A program made the position numbers and the translations under genes. DNA of 64,000 nt. It comes from Pseudomonas sp. N3-W (GTDB taxonomy: Bacteria; Pseudomonadota; Gammaproteobacteria; Pseudomonadales; Pseudomonadaceae). Position 1 is the stretch's first letter, and the number at the start of each line of letters is the position of its first letter. Location: NCBI RefSeq assembly GCF_024970185.1, contig NZ_CP103965.1:5227001-5291000 (forward strand). Direction: 5' to 3'. The notes under the pieces are model-generated. The model did not search any database and was not told where the DNA came from. It saw only the letters and a list, made by a program, of their open reading frames with translations. Positions 26,994 through 36,405 of this stretch are shown in pieces.

Positions 26994-27590
26994 ATGGCTT
27001 TCGAATTGCCGCCGCTGCCCTACGCACACGATGCCCTGCAGCCGCACATTTCCAAGGAAACCCTGGAATACCACCACGACAAGCACCACAACACCTATGT
27101 CGTGAACCTGAACAACCTGGTGCCAGGCACCGAGTTCGAAGGCAAGACCCTGGAAGAAATCGTCAAGTCCTCTTCGGGCGGTATCTTCAACAACGCCGCT
27201 CAGGTCTGGAACCACACTTTCTACTGGAACTGCCTGGCGCCAAACGCTGGTGGTCAACCTACCGGCGCACTGGCTGATGCCATCAACGCGGCCTTCGGTT
27301 CGTTCGACAAGTTCAAGGAAGAGTTCAGCAAGACGTCCATCGGCACCTTCGGTTCCGGTTGGGGCTGGCTGGTGAAAAAGGCTGACGGTTCCCTGGCCCT
27401 GGCCAGCACCATCGGCGCCGGCAACCCGCTGACCAGCGGCGATACCCCGCTGCTGACCTGCGACGTCTGGGAACACGCTTACTACATCGACTACCGCAAC
27501 GTTCGTCCTAAATATGTCGAAGCGTTCTGGAACCTGGTCAACTGGAAGTTCGTGGCTGAGCAGTTCGAAGGCAAAACCTTCACCGCTTAA
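26994..27590 (+). CDS. sodB: Iron superoxide dismutase
   Basis: A 198-aa cytoplasmic Fe-SOD that converts superoxide to oxygen and peroxide. Metal ligands are seen in [14 protein letters not shown] (His27-type), WNHTFYW (His74-type) and [11 protein letters not shown] (Asp and His). Ala/Gly patterns and FGSGWGWLV favour iron over manganese. AGGAGA precedes the ATG at 26994. A strong terminator follows. In Pseudomonas this gene sits between the LysE-type gene and bifA, as here. Confidence 0.96.
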   Translation: MAFELPPLPYAHDALQPHISKETLEYHHDKHHNTYVVNLNNLVPGTEFEGKTLEEIVKSSSGGIFNNAAQVWNHTFYWNCLAPNAGGQPTGALADAINAAFGSFDKFKEEFSKTSIGTFGSGWGWLVKKADGSLALASTIGAGNPLTSGDTPLLTCDVWEHAYYIDYRNVRPKYVEAFWNLVNWKFVAEQFEGKTFTA

Positions 27591-27607
27591 GCTCGACGCC
27601 AGTCAAG

Positions 27608-27633
27608 AAACCCGGCTTTTGCCGGGTTTTTTT
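27608..27633 (+). terminator. Intrinsic terminator of sodB
   Basis: AAACCCGGC-TTTT-GCCGGGTTTTTTT lies 18 bases after the stop. The remaining gap to bifA (27634-27917) shows no ORF or repeat; it must hold the bifA promoter. Confidence 0.93.
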
Positions 27634-27917
27634 ATTCGCTCGAATCGTCTTTTCCTACAATGAAACCCGCCGTCGCCTCCTTGCCCCAACGCCACAGAGG
27701 ACTAACATCAATCAGAAGGAAATATTCTCCCGCGCTTCCTCAAGTTGAAGGCCCCGGCAACCGACACAGTACAAATAGGGCAAAAACTCAAAAAACAGCA
27801 TATTGGCCAAGCTACAGGCAAAATCCCCTGAGCTTGATTGTCCCTTTGACTGCCAACACGGGATTGCCAATACTCATGGCAACTTGACGCTACCCGCACG
27901 GAACAAGGAATAACCCT

Positions 27918-29969
27918 TTGAAGCTGGAACTCAAGAACAGCTTGTCGGTGAAGTTGCTCCGGGTCGTGCTCCTGTCGGCATTGATCGTCGGCGTGGTCTT
28001 GAGCTGCGCGCAGATCGTTTTCGATGCCTATAAAACCCGCCAGGCCGTGGCTGGCGACGCCCAGCGCATTCTCGACATGTTCCGCGACCCCTCGACCCAG
28101 GCCGTCTATAGCCTCGATCGTGAGATGGGCATGCAGGTAATCGAGGGCCTGTTCCAGGACGATGCCGTGCGTCAGGCCTCCATCGGCCATCCCAATGAAG
28201 CCATGCTCGCGCAAAAATCCCGCGAGCTGCAGCACTCCAACAGTCGCTGGCTGACCGACCTGATTCTCGGCCAGGAACGCACTTTCACCACCCAACTGGT
28301 GGGTCGCGGGCCCTACAGCGAGTACTACGGTGACCTGAGCATCACCCTCGACACCGCCACCTATGGTCAGAGTTTCATCGTCAGTTCGGTGATTATCTTC
28401 ATTTCCGGGGTGCTGCGTGCACTGGCCATGGGGCTGGTGCTGTATCTGGTCTACCACTGGCTGCTGACCAAGCCGCTGTCGCGAATTATTGAACACCTCA
28501 CCGAAATCAATCCCGACCGTCCCAGCGAACACAAGATCCCGCAGATCAAGGGCCACGAGAAAAACGAGCTGGGGATCTGGATCAACACCGCCAACCAGCT
28601 GCTTGAATCCATCGAGCGCAACACTCATCTGCGCCACGAAGCGGAAAACAGCCTGCTGCGCATGGCCCAGTACGACTTCCTCACCGGTTTGCCCAATCGC
28701 CAGCAATTGCAGCAACAACTGGACAAGATCCTGGTGGACGCCGGCAAGTTGCAGCGCCGGGTCGCGGTGCTGGTGGTCGGCCTGGACGACTTCAAAGGCA
28801 TCAACGAACAATTCAGCTACCAGACCGGCGACCAGTTGCTGCTGGCCCTCGCTGATCGGCTGCGTGGCCACAGCGGCCGCCTGGGCGCCCTCGCCCGTCT
28901 GGGCGGCGATCAGTTCGCGCTGGTTCAGGCAGACATCGAACAACCCTATGAAGCCGCGGAGTTGGCGCAAAGCATTCTCGATGACCTGGAAGCGGCGTTT
29001 GCCCTCGATCATCAGGAGATCCGCCTGCGCGCCACCATCGGTATCACCCTGTTCCCCGAGGACGGTGACAGCACTGAAAAACTGCTGCAAAAAGCCGAGC
29101 AGACCATGACCCTGGCCAAAACCCGCTCGCGCAACCGCTATCAGTTCTATATCGCCAGCGTCGACAGTGAAATGCGCCGTCGCCGAGAGCTGGAAAAAGA
29201 CCTGCGTGACGCGCTACTCCGTGACCAGTTCTACCTCGTCTACCAGCCACAGATCAGCTATCGCGATCATCGGGTAGTGGGTGTCGAGGCGTTGATTCGC
29301 TGGCAGCACCCCGAACACGGGCTGGTGCCGCCAGACCTGTTCATCCCGCTGGCCGAACAGAACGGCACCATTATCGCCATCGGTGAATGGGTGCTGGATC
29401 AGGCTTGCAAGCAGCTGCGTGAATGGCACGATCAGGGGTTCGTGGATCTGCGCATGGCGGTCAATCTGTCCACGGTGCAGTTGCACCACGCCGAGTTGCC
29501 GCGAGTCGTTAACAACCTGTTGCAAATCTATCGCCTGCCACCGCGCAGCCTGGAGCTGGAAGTCACCGAAACCGGCCTGATGGAAGACATCAGTACCGCC
29601 GCCCAGCACCTGCTGAGCCTGCGTCGCTCCGGCGCCCTGATTGCCATCGACGACTTCGGCACTGGCTATTCGTCCCTGAGCTATCTGAAAAGCCTGCCGC
29701 TGGACAAGATCAAGATCGACAAGAGCTTCGTGCAGGACCTGCTCGATGACGACGATGACGCGACCATCGTGCGGGCGATCATCCAGTTGGGTAAAAGCCT
29801 GGGTATGCAGGTGATTGCCGAGGGCGTGGAAACCGCCGAGCAAGAGGCCTACATCATCTCCGAGGGCTGCCACGAAGGTCAGGGTTATCACTACAGCAAA
29901 CCGTTACCGGCACGAGAGTTGAGTGCCTACCTGAAACAGGCCCAGCGCAGTAATGCGGCTATTTTGTAA
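27918..29969 (+). CDS. bifA: c-di-GMP phosphodiesterase BifA
   Basis: A 683-aa inner-membrane protein with helices at about 12-32 and 155-180 flanking a periplasmic loop, a HAMP-like linker, a GGDEF domain (about 245-410) and an EAL domain (about 425-670). The GGDEF motif is GGDQF (329-333), the form reported for BifA and unable to make c-di-GMP. The EAL domain is intact (E457-A-L, DDFGTGYSS at 578-586), so it degrades c-di-GMP and promotes motility over biofilm. It starts with TTG, with AAGGA eight bases upstream. The position after sodB matches P. aeruginosa. Confidence 0.93.
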   Translation: MKLELKNSLSVKLLRVVLLSALIVGVVLSCAQIVFDAYKTRQAVAGDAQRILDMFRDPSTQAVYSLDREMGMQVIEGLFQDDAVRQASIGHPNEAMLAQKSRELQHSNSRWLTDLILGQERTFTTQLVGRGPYSEYYGDLSITLDTATYGQSFIVSSVIIFISGVLRALAMGLVLYLVYHWLLTKPLSRIIEHLTEINPDRPSEHKIPQIKGHEKNELGIWINTANQLLESIERNTHLRHEAENSLLRMAQYDFLTGLPNRQQLQQQLDKILVDAGKLQRRVAVLVVGLDDFKGINEQFSYQTGDQLLLALADRLRGHSGRLGALARLGGDQFALVQADIEQPYEAAELAQSILDDLEAAFALDHQEIRLRATIGITLFPEDGDSTEKLLQKAEQTMTLAKTRSRNRYQFYIASVDSEMRRRRELEKDLRDALLRDQFYLVYQPQISYRDHRVVGVEALIRWQHPEHGLVPPDLFIPLAEQNGTIIAIGEWVLDQACKQLREWHDQGFVDLRMAVNLSTVQLHHAELPRVVNNLLQIYRLPPRSLELEVTETGLMEDISTAAQHLLSLRRSGALIAIDDFGTGYSSLSYLKSLPLDKIKIDKSFVQDLLDDDDDATIVRAIIQLGKSLGMQVIAEGVETAEQEAYIISEGCHEGQGYHYSKPLPARELSAYLKQAQRSNAAIL

Positions 29970-30012
29970 AAGTCGAAAGATCGCAACAAATAATTCCAGA
30001 CCCAGCCTTTAC

Positions 30013-30039
30013 ACATAATGCGAAAGATTTGCATTATGT
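30013..30039. promoter_or_regulatory. Fur-box-like palindrome
   Basis: A 27-bp palindrome centred at 30026 has 9-bp perfect outer arms (ACATAATGC/GCATTATGT), and 11 of 13 paired positions match. The 13-base core GCGAAAGATTTGC resembles GCGAAT-type variants of the Fur hexamer. It lies 59 bp upstream of the imelysin gene start. Confidence 0.6.
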
Positions 30040-30097
30040 CGCAGCTTTTGCGCTCCCCAGCGCTAGTCCACTCAATTACCGAAGCAGGATGTTCGCC

Positions 30098-31438
30098 ATG
30101 ATTCGTATGCCTCTGGCTACCGCCAGTCTGTTGGCCATCGCTATTTCCCTCGCCGGTTGCGGCGAAGGCAAAGACAAGGCTGGCGCGCCGCAAACGCCGA
30201 CCCCGGCTGCCAGCACCGCCGCTCAAGCGCCAGCCACTGCCGGTAAAGTCGACGAAGCGGCCGCCAAAGCCGTGGTCGCGCACTACGCCGACATGGTTTT
30301 CGCCGTCTACAGCGATGCCGAATCCACCGCGAAAACCCTGCAAACCGCTGTCGACGCATTCCTCGCCAAGCCTGATGCCGCGACCCTGAAAGCCGCTCGC
30401 GAAGCCTGGATCGCGGCGCGCGTTCCGTACCTGCAAAGTGAAGTGTTCCGCTTCGGCAACACGATCATCGACGACTGGGAAGGTCAGGTAAACGCCTGGC
30501 CACTGGACGAAGGCCTGATCGACTACGTCGACAAATCCTATGAGCACGCACTGGGTAACCCGGGGGCCAACGCCAACATCATCGCCAACACTGAAATTCA
30601 GGTGGGTGAAGACAAGGTCGATGTCAAAGACATCACCCCGGAAAAACTCGCCAGCCTGAACGAGCTGGGCGGTTCCGAAGCCAACGTTGCCACTGGCTAC
30701 CACGCCATCGAATTCCTGCTCTGGGGCCAGGACTTGAATGGCACCGGCCCTGGCGCCGGCAACCGTCCGGCGTCGGACTACCTGGAAGGCGCAGGCGCCA
30801 CCGGCGGTCACAATGACCGTCGTCGCGCTTACCTCAAAGCCGTGACCCAACTGCTGGTCAGCGACCTGGAGGAAATGGTCGGTAACTGGAAGCCGAACGT
30901 GGCTGACAACTACCGCGCCACCCTGGAAGCCGAGCCGGGTGAAACCGGTCTGCGCAAAATGCTGTTCGGCATGGGCAGCCTGTCCCTGGGCGAACTGGCG
31001 GGCGAGCGTATGAAAGTTTCCCTGGAAGCCAACTCCCCGGAAGACGAGCAGGACTGCTTCAGCGACAACACCCACAACTCGCACTTCTACGATGCCAAAG
31101 GCATTCGTAACGTGTACCTGGGCGAATACACCCGCGTTGATGGCACCAAAATGACCGGCGCCAGCCTGTCGTCGCTGGTGGCCAAGGTCGACCCGGCCGC
31201 CGACGCCGCGCTGAAAGCGGACCTGGCCGCTACCGAAGCCAAGATCCAGGTCATGGTCGATCACGCCAACAAGGGTGAGCATTACGACCAGTTGATCGCT
31301 GCGGGCAACACCGCTGGCAACCAGATCGTGCGTGATGCTATCGCGTCGCTGGTCAAGCAGACCGGCTCGATCGAACAGGCCGCCGGCAAACTGGGCATCA
31401 GCGACCTGAACCCGGACAACGCTGATCACGAGTTCTGA
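30098..31438 (+). CDS. Imelysin-family (peptidase M75-like) lipoprotein, IcmP type
   Basis: A 446-aa lipoprotein with a signal peptide and lipobox LAGC (Cys21), then an Ala/Pro-rich linker to about residue 50. The two-repeat imelysin domain carries the GxHxxE motif as G200-Y-H202-A-I-E205. Imelysin proteins bind metal and work in iron uptake in the periplasm or outer membrane; the P. aeruginosa homologue near bifA is called IcmP. The start at 30098 follows AGG at a spacing of 9. It heads a four-gene unit behind a Fur-like palindrome, although a terminator follows it. Confidence 0.88.
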   Translation: MIRMPLATASLLAIAISLAGCGEGKDKAGAPQTPTPAASTAAQAPATAGKVDEAAAKAVVAHYADMVFAVYSDAESTAKTLQTAVDAFLAKPDAATLKAAREAWIAARVPYLQSEVFRFGNTIIDDWEGQVNAWPLDEGLIDYVDKSYEHALGNPGANANIIANTEIQVGEDKVDVKDITPEKLASLNELGGSEANVATGYHAIEFLLWGQDLNGTGPGAGNRPASDYLEGAGATGGHNDRRRAYLKAVTQLLVSDLEEMVGNWKPNVADNYRATLEAEPGETGLRKMLFGMGSLSLGELAGERMKVSLEANSPEDEQDCFSDNTHNSHFYDAKGIRNVYLGEYTRVDGTKMTGASLSSLVAKVDPAADAALKADLAATEAKIQVMVDHANKGEHYDQLIAAGNTAGNQIVRDAIASLVKQTGSIEQAAGKLGISDLNPDNADHEF

Positions 31439-31456
31439 TCAACGCTGGCTGAACAG

Positions 31457-31483
31457 AAAGGCGACCTTCGGGTCGCCTTTTTT
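31457..31483 (+). terminator. Intrinsic terminator after the imelysin gene
   Basis: AAAGGCGACC-TTCG-GGTCGCCTTTTTT is a strong hairpin with a T-run. It may reduce rather than abolish readthrough into the dihaem oxidoreductase gene. Confidence 0.92.
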
Positions 31484-31504
31484 GTGGGTCTGAACACCGA
31501 TCAT

Positions 31505-31594
31505 TGTGGGAGCGAACCTGCTGGCGAAGAGGCCAGCACAGGCAACATCTTCAGCGCGCCAAACACCGCTTTCGCGAGCAGCCTCGCTCTCACA
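31505..31594. repeat. Diverged REP inverted pair
   Basis: TGTGGGAGCGAACCTGCTGGCGA and CGCGAGCAGCCTCGCTCTCACA face each other; several bases differ from the consensus, suggesting an old copy. Confidence 0.8.
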
Positions 31595-31716
31595 GGGGAA
31601 TTGTGGCGGTCAGAAAAACACTGCCCCATATCAACCAAACGATAATTCCTCTTATTCAAACTCCCCTGCCCTGTTAGACTTTGCGCCCTTGTTTTGCTTG
31701 TCCCGCAGGAAGTCTG

Positions 31717-33144
31717 ATGCCGTCGTTGTCTCTTCGCTGGTGCACCTTGTTCATGGCTTTGAGCCTGAGTGCCTGCGATGACGCCCCGCGTTTTACCAAG
31801 GCCGAGCCCGGTGAAGCCCGCTCTGGTGGCAGTGCGACGGTGCGCAAGACTGATCAGAACTCATTCTCCCTGCCGTCCGCCAACCTGGCGCCGACCCGGC
31901 GGCTGGACTTCAGCGTCGGCAACAGTTTTTTTCGCAGCCCCTGGGTGATCGCGCCCTCGACCACCACCGCCCGTGACGGTCTCGGTCCGCTGTTCAACAC
32001 CAACGCCTGCCAGAATTGCCACATCAAGGACGGCCGTGGTCATCCGCCCGCGCCGGGCGCCGATAACGCGGTGTCGATGCTGGTCCGCCTGTCGATTCCG
32101 GATACACCCGCCTTCGCCAAACTCATCGAGCAAGTCGGCGTAGTCCCGGAGCCGGTCTACGGTGGTCAGCTCCAGGACATGTCGATCCCCGGCGTCGCGC
32201 CCGAAGGCAAGGTGCGGGTCGAGTACACCCCTGTGCCCGTGCGTTTCAAGGACGGCACCGAAGTCCAATTGCGCAAGCCGGCCTTGCAGATCACCCAGCT
32301 CGGCTATGGCCCCATGCACCCGGATACCCGCTTCTCGGCACGGGTCGCGCCGCCGATGATTGGCCTGGGGCTGCTCGAAGCCATTCCTGAAGAGGCGATT
32401 CTGGCCAATGCCGAAACGCAGGCCCGTGAAAAAAACGGCATCAACGGGCGCCCGAATCGGGTCTGGGATGACGCACAGCACAAGACGGTCATCGGACGAT
32501 TTGGCTGGAAAGCCGGGCAGCCGAATCTCAATCAACAAAATGTTCACGCGTTTTCTGGTGATATGGGCCTGACCACAAGCCTGAGACCGTTCGATGACTG
32601 CACCGACGCGCAAACTGCCTGCAAACAGGCGCCCAACGGCAATGGCCCGGATGGCGAGCCGGAAGTCAGCGACAACATTCTGCGGCTGGTGCTGTTCTAC
32701 AGCCGCAACCTTGCGGTGCCAGCACGACGTGACGTCAGTGCCCCCGAAGTACTGGCGGGCAAGACTCTGTTTTTCCAGGCCGGCTGTCAGTCCTGTCACA
32801 CCCCGAAATACACCACGGCGACCAACGCCGCAGAACCTGAGCTGGCCAATCAAGTGATTCGCCCCTACAGCGACCTGCTGCTGCATGACATGGGGGAAGG
32901 CCTGGCCGACCATCGGACCGAGTTCCAGGCCAGCGGCCGCGACTGGCGTACCCCGCCGTTGTGGGGCATCGGCCTGACACAGTCGGTCAGCGGTCACACC
33001 CAGTTTCTGCATGACGGCCGTGCGCGCAACCTGCTCGAAGCCGTGCTCTGGCATGGCGGTGAAGCGAGCGCCGCGCAGCAACAGGTTTTGTCTTTCAATG
33101 CCGGGCAGCGCACTGCGTTGCTGGCGTTTTTGAATTCTCTTTAA
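31717..33144 (+). CDS. Dihaem oxidoreductase (DUF1111) lipoprotein
   Basis: A 475-aa exported protein with a signal peptide and lipobox LSAC (Cys20). It has two c-type haem sites: CQNCH at residues 98-102 and CQSCH around residue 365. The family (DHOR, DUF1111) is related to dihaem peroxidases and is recurrently found between imelysin genes. The likely role is periplasmic electron transfer, perhaps iron oxidation or reduction for uptake; the substrate is unknown. AGGA precedes the ATG at 31717. It is followed after 28 bp by the second imelysin gene. Confidence 0.88.
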   Translation: MPSLSLRWCTLFMALSLSACDDAPRFTKAEPGEARSGGSATVRKTDQNSFSLPSANLAPTRRLDFSVGNSFFRSPWVIAPSTTTARDGLGPLFNTNACQNCHIKDGRGHPPAPGADNAVSMLVRLSIPDTPAFAKLIEQVGVVPEPVYGGQLQDMSIPGVAPEGKVRVEYTPVPVRFKDGTEVQLRKPALQITQLGYGPMHPDTRFSARVAPPMIGLGLLEAIPEEAILANAETQAREKNGINGRPNRVWDDAQHKTVIGRFGWKAGQPNLNQQNVHAFSGDMGLTTSLRPFDDCTDAQTACKQAPNGNGPDGEPEVSDNILRLVLFYSRNLAVPARRDVSAPEVLAGKTLFFQAGCQSCHTPKYTTATNAAEPELANQVIRPYSDLLLHDMGEGLADHRTEFQASGRDWRTPPLWGIGLTQSVSGHTQFLHDGRARNLLEAVLWHGGEASAAQQQVLSFNAGQRTALLAFLNSL

Positions 33145-33172
33145 ACACTTATAAAAGAATCGGGAGCCCGAC

Positions 33173-34237
33173 ATGTTCCGCCCCAAATTGTTGTTCACCA
33201 GCCTTGCCGCCCTCGCCCTGGGCGCGTGTTCTCCCCAGGACCCGCAAGCCGTCACTTCGGCAGCCATCGCCAAGCAAGTGATCCTGCCGACCTACAGCCG
33301 CTGGGTCGAAGCCGACCGGCAACTGGCGGTCAGCGCCCTGGCCTTCTGTGAAGGCAAGGAAAACCTTGAAACCGCCCGCGCCGACTTCCTGCACGCGCAG
33401 AAAGCCTGGGCCGAGTTGCAGCCATTGCTGATCGGTCCATTGGCCGAGGGCAACCGTTCCTGGCAGGTGCAGTTCTGGCCGGACAAGAAAAATCTCGTTG
33501 GCCGCCAGGTCGAACAACTGGTCATCGCGCAGCCGCAAATCGATGCCGCCGCGCTGGCCAAATCGAGCGTCGTGGTGCAAGGCCTGTCGGCCTATGAGTA
33601 CATCCTGTTCGACAGCAAGATCGACATGGCTGACGCCACCCAGAAAGCCAAGTACTGCCCGCTGCTGACCGCCATCGGCGAGCGTCAGAAGCAACTGGCC
33701 GAAGAGATCCTGTCGCGCTGGAACACCAACGACGGCATGCTCGCGCAGATGAGTAAATTCCCGAACCAGCGCTACGCAGACTCTCACGAAGCGATCGCCG
33801 ATCTGCTGCGGGTTCAAGTCACCGCGCTGGACACCTTGAAGAAAAAACTCGGTACGCCGATGGGCCGTCAGACCAAGGGCATTCCACAGCCATTCCAGGC
33901 CGATGCGTGGCGCAGCCAGTCGTCGTTGCAAGGTCTGGAAGCCAGCCTGGCGGCCGCGAGAACTGTCTGGGTCGGCGTCGACAACAAAGGCCTGCGCGGC
34001 CTGTTACCCGCTGAGCAAAAGCCGTTGGCCGAGAAGATCGATGCCGCTTACGCAGCCTCGCTGAAACTGTTTGCCAGCAACCAGCGTTCGCTGACTGAAA
34101 TGCTTGGCGACGACGCCGGCCGCCAACAACTCAACGATATCTATGACAGCCTCAACGTCGTCCATCGCCTGCACGAAGGCGAGCTGGCCAAGGCCCTGGG
34201 CATTCAACTGGGCTTCAACGCCAACGACGGTGACTGA
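33173..34237 (+). CDS. Second imelysin-family lipoprotein, GxHxxE motif altered
   Basis: A 354-aa lipoprotein with lipobox LGAC (Cys19) and an imelysin-like helical domain. The position of the GxHxxE motif reads G137-L-S139-A-Y-E142, so the His is replaced by Ser. It therefore probably binds metal differently from the upstream paralogue, or serves a structural role. GGGAG lies upstream of the ATG. The stop TGA shares one base with the ATG of the DUF1513 gene, indicating coupling. Confidence 0.87.
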   Translation: MFRPKLLFTSLAALALGACSPQDPQAVTSAAIAKQVILPTYSRWVEADRQLAVSALAFCEGKENLETARADFLHAQKAWAELQPLLIGPLAEGNRSWQVQFWPDKKNLVGRQVEQLVIAQPQIDAAALAKSSVVVQGLSAYEYILFDSKIDMADATQKAKYCPLLTAIGERQKQLAEEILSRWNTNDGMLAQMSKFPNQRYADSHEAIADLLRVQVTALDTLKKKLGTPMGRQTKGIPQPFQADAWRSQSSLQGLEASLAAARTVWVGVDNKGLRGLLPAEQKPLAEKIDAAYAASLKLFASNQRSLTEMLGDDAGRQQLNDIYDSLNVVHRLHEGELAKALGIQLGFNANDGD

Positions 34238-35349
34238 TGAGGACCGCTGCGATGCTCAGGCGTCAGGCTCTGACATTAGGTAGTTTGCTGCTGGGCGCGG
34301 TGACGCTGGGCGGCTGGACGCTGTTCAAGCAAAAGGACAAGAGCCCGCTGTTGCTCTCGGCGCGGGACGACACCGACGGCAAGCACTATGCCGTCGGTTA
34401 TCGGCTGGACGGCACCCGGGTGTTTGCCACCCAGGTCGGCCAGCGCTGCCACGACATCATCAATCATCCGACGCTGCCAATCGCCTTGTTCGTGGCTCGT
34501 CGTCCCGGCACTGAAAGTTACCTGATCGACTTGCGCGACGGCACGCTGCTGCAAACCGTGGTCTCGCAGCCGAACCGGCACTTCTACGGCCACGCGGTGA
34601 TTCACAAGGACGGCGACTGGTTGTACGCCACCGAGAACGACACATCCGATCCGGGCCGTGGCCTGCTCGGCGTGTACCGGTTCGACGGTGAGCGGCTGGT
34701 GCACAGCGGCGAGATTTCGACTCACGGTGTCGGCCCGCATCAGGTGTCGTGGATGCCCGACGGTGAAACGCTGGTGGTGGCCAACGGCGGCATTCGCACC
34801 GAGGCTGAAAGCCGGGTCGAGATGAACCTCCATGCCATGGAGCCGAGCCTGGTACTGATGCAGCGCGATGGCACTCTATTGAGCAAGGAAACGCTCGCTC
34901 AGCAGATGAACAGCGTGCGGCACCTGGGGATCGCCAGCGACGGCACCATCGTTGCTGGCCAGCAGTTCATGGGGGACGCGCACGAATCGTCGGAACTGCT
35001 GGCGATCAAGCGTCCGGGCCAGCCGTTCGTGGCGTTCCCGGTGCCGGAACACCAATTGCAGGCCATGGGGCATTACACCGCCAGCGTGGCGGTGCACAGT
35101 GAACTGCGGCTGGTGGCGCTGACAGCGCCACGGGGCAACCGCTTTTTCATCTGGGACCTGGACAGTGGTGAAGTGCGCCTGGACGTGCCACTGCCCGATT
35201 GCGCCGGCGTGGGCGCGGTGGCAGACGGGTTTGTCGTGACCTCGGGTCAGGGGCGCTGCCGGTTTTACGATTGTCGCCAGGTTGAACCGGTGGTGAAACC
35301 GCTGGAATTGCCGGCAGGGCTTTGGGATAACCACCTGCATCTGATCTGA
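34237..35349 (+). CDS. DUF1513 beta-propeller-like periplasmic protein
   Basis: A 370-aa protein starting MRTAAMLRRQALTLG, a candidate twin-arginine signal (RRQAL) with a hydrophobic stretch to about residue 27. The rest is built of repeated short strands with HxxxxHP and GPHQVSWMPDG motifs that suggest a propeller fold (DUF1513). No enzymatic function is established for the family. It ends the imelysin/dihaem unit and is followed by a terminator, so it is a steady partner of that module. Confidence 0.85.
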   Translation: MRTAAMLRRQALTLGSLLLGAVTLGGWTLFKQKDKSPLLLSARDDTDGKHYAVGYRLDGTRVFATQVGQRCHDIINHPTLPIALFVARRPGTESYLIDLRDGTLLQTVVSQPNRHFYGHAVIHKDGDWLYATENDTSDPGRGLLGVYRFDGERLVHSGEISTHGVGPHQVSWMPDGETLVVANGGIRTEAESRVEMNLHAMEPSLVLMQRDGTLLSKETLAQQMNSVRHLGIASDGTIVAGQQFMGDAHESSELLAIKRPGQPFVAFPVPEHQLQAMGHYTASVAVHSELRLVALTAPRGNRFFIWDLDSGEVRLDVPLPDCAGVGAVADGFVVTSGQGRCRFYDCRQVEPVVKPLELPAGLWDNHLHLI

Positions 35350-35409
35350 CCCAAACCGGGGGCACCACAAGATCCCAGTATTGAACAGTGCATGACCTGA
35401 AAGCCGGAC

Positions 35410-35440
35410 AAAAAAAGGCCTCGCAACTGCGAGGCCTTTT
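35410..35440 (+). terminator. Intrinsic terminator of the imelysin/dihaem unit
   Basis: AAAAAGGCCTCGC-AACT-GCGAGGCCTTTT is a strong 9-bp stem with A- and T-runs on both sides, able to serve also the convergent minus-strand unit. Confidence 0.92.
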
Positions 35441-35458
35441 ATTTGGGCTTCAATCGGG

Positions 35459-35686
35459 TCAACTCTGTGGCCTCATGCCTTGGGAAAGGCCGAACATGAA
35501 CAGCAATAAATCATGGTCGGGTTTTTGATCCACGGAGACTTTGGCCACCCGTGGCAATGGGCAATGAGCGTCACCGTTCATGGCGCTCAGGACCTGTGTG
35601 CGTGGCTGCTCCCAGGCAGCCACCGCAAGGGAAGCAACTGCCAAGGCTCCAACCAGAAACAAACCTCGTGCAATTTCGAGTTTCAT
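35459..35686 (-). CDS. Small exported hypothetical protein (75 aa)
   Basis: A 75-aa protein with an N-terminal signal peptide or anchor (MKLEIARGLFLVGALAVASLA) and a soluble tail of about 50 residues with one Cys. Its ATG lies two bases after the stop of the kinase gene, and its ribosome site AAAGG is inside the kinase's last codons, so translation is coupled. It is thus the last gene of the ColRS unit. No family recognised. Confidence 0.62.
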   Translation of the reverse strand: MKLEIARGLFLVGALAVASLAVAAWEQPRTQVLSAMNGDAHCPLPRVAKVSVDQKPDHDLLLFMFGLSQGMRPQS

Positions 35687-35688
35687 CG

Positions 35689-36402
35689 CTATAAACCTTT
35701 GATAGCGCTGCCAAACGCCGTCTCATAAAAGTAGACCAGATTCTTCCAGTCTGTATCGCTGAACGACGAATGGCGGCGCAATTGTTTCAGGTCGTGAGCC
35801 GCCGCACGCTGTGCGGTCAAGCGCCGCCGGCACTTCTCCAGATCGATCAGGGCGATCTCGACAGTGGCCGCTTCGCCTTCACCGGTCACCCGGACAAATA
35901 CGTGTTTGATGTAGATGCAACTATGCTGCCAACGTCCCTTGTGCATCCGTGCCAGATTCTCGGCCAGGTCCTTCAGGACCCGCTCGTGAACCGCCTCGCC
36001 ATGACGCTCACGTCCACCGCCGGCGTACCAGTGTTCGATTTCCTCGAAACCGTCCAGTGACTTGGTCACCAGCAACGCACGCCACTTGTGCACAGGATCG
36101 GGCTGCGCACCGCAGAAAACGATGTCGGGAACGCGCACGTTCAGTTCACGCAGGCCGATCAGGGCATCCTGCTCGCGCAGCACCGTCGGTCGCCCGAAGG
36201 GGTGCAGCCAACTGCGATAGATATGCCCGGTCTGGCGCTTGGCGTAGAGCAACGTTCCATCATCGCCTCTGACCCGCTGCACACCGCTTTCCCCGCCACG
36301 ACGGACGTTGGGTTCTTCCACCCACTCACCGCGCCGATTCCAGAAATACTCAAAGCGGTCCTGAGGAGCGACGTCCGTTTCTGCTGCACATTGAACTGCC
36401 AT
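35689..36402 (-). CDS. InaA-type lipopolysaccharide kinase-like protein
   Basis: A 237-aa protein of the Kdo/WaaP-like kinase family (PF06293). It has a Lys in GTLLYAKRQ, a catalytic-loop-like HKGRWQHSCIYIKHVFV and a metal-binding-like IALIDLEKCRRR. Such proteins phosphorylate LPS core sugars or act at the envelope. In Pseudomonas this gene (inaA/wapQ) follows a methyltransferase gene downstream of colRS, as here. AGAGG precedes the ATG. It begins only 3 bp after the methyltransferase stop. Confidence 0.87.
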   Translation of the reverse strand: MAVQCAAETDVAPQDRFEYFWNRRGEWVEEPNVRRGGESGVQRVRGDDGTLLYAKRQTGHIYRSWLHPFGRPTVLREQDALIGLRELNVRVPDIVFCGAQPDPVHKWRALLVTKSLDGFEEIEHWYAGGGRERHGEAVHERVLKDLAENLARMHKGRWQHSCIYIKHVFVRVTGEGEAATVEIALIDLEKCRRRLTAQRAAAHDLKQLRRHSSFSDTDWKNLVYFYETAFGSAIKGL

Positions 36403-36405
36403 TTG

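Noticed and set aside
27918..29969. bifA product as an active diguanylate cyclase
   Set aside because: The motif is GGDQF rather than GG(D/E)EF, while the EAL motif is intact; phosphodiesterase activity is expected.
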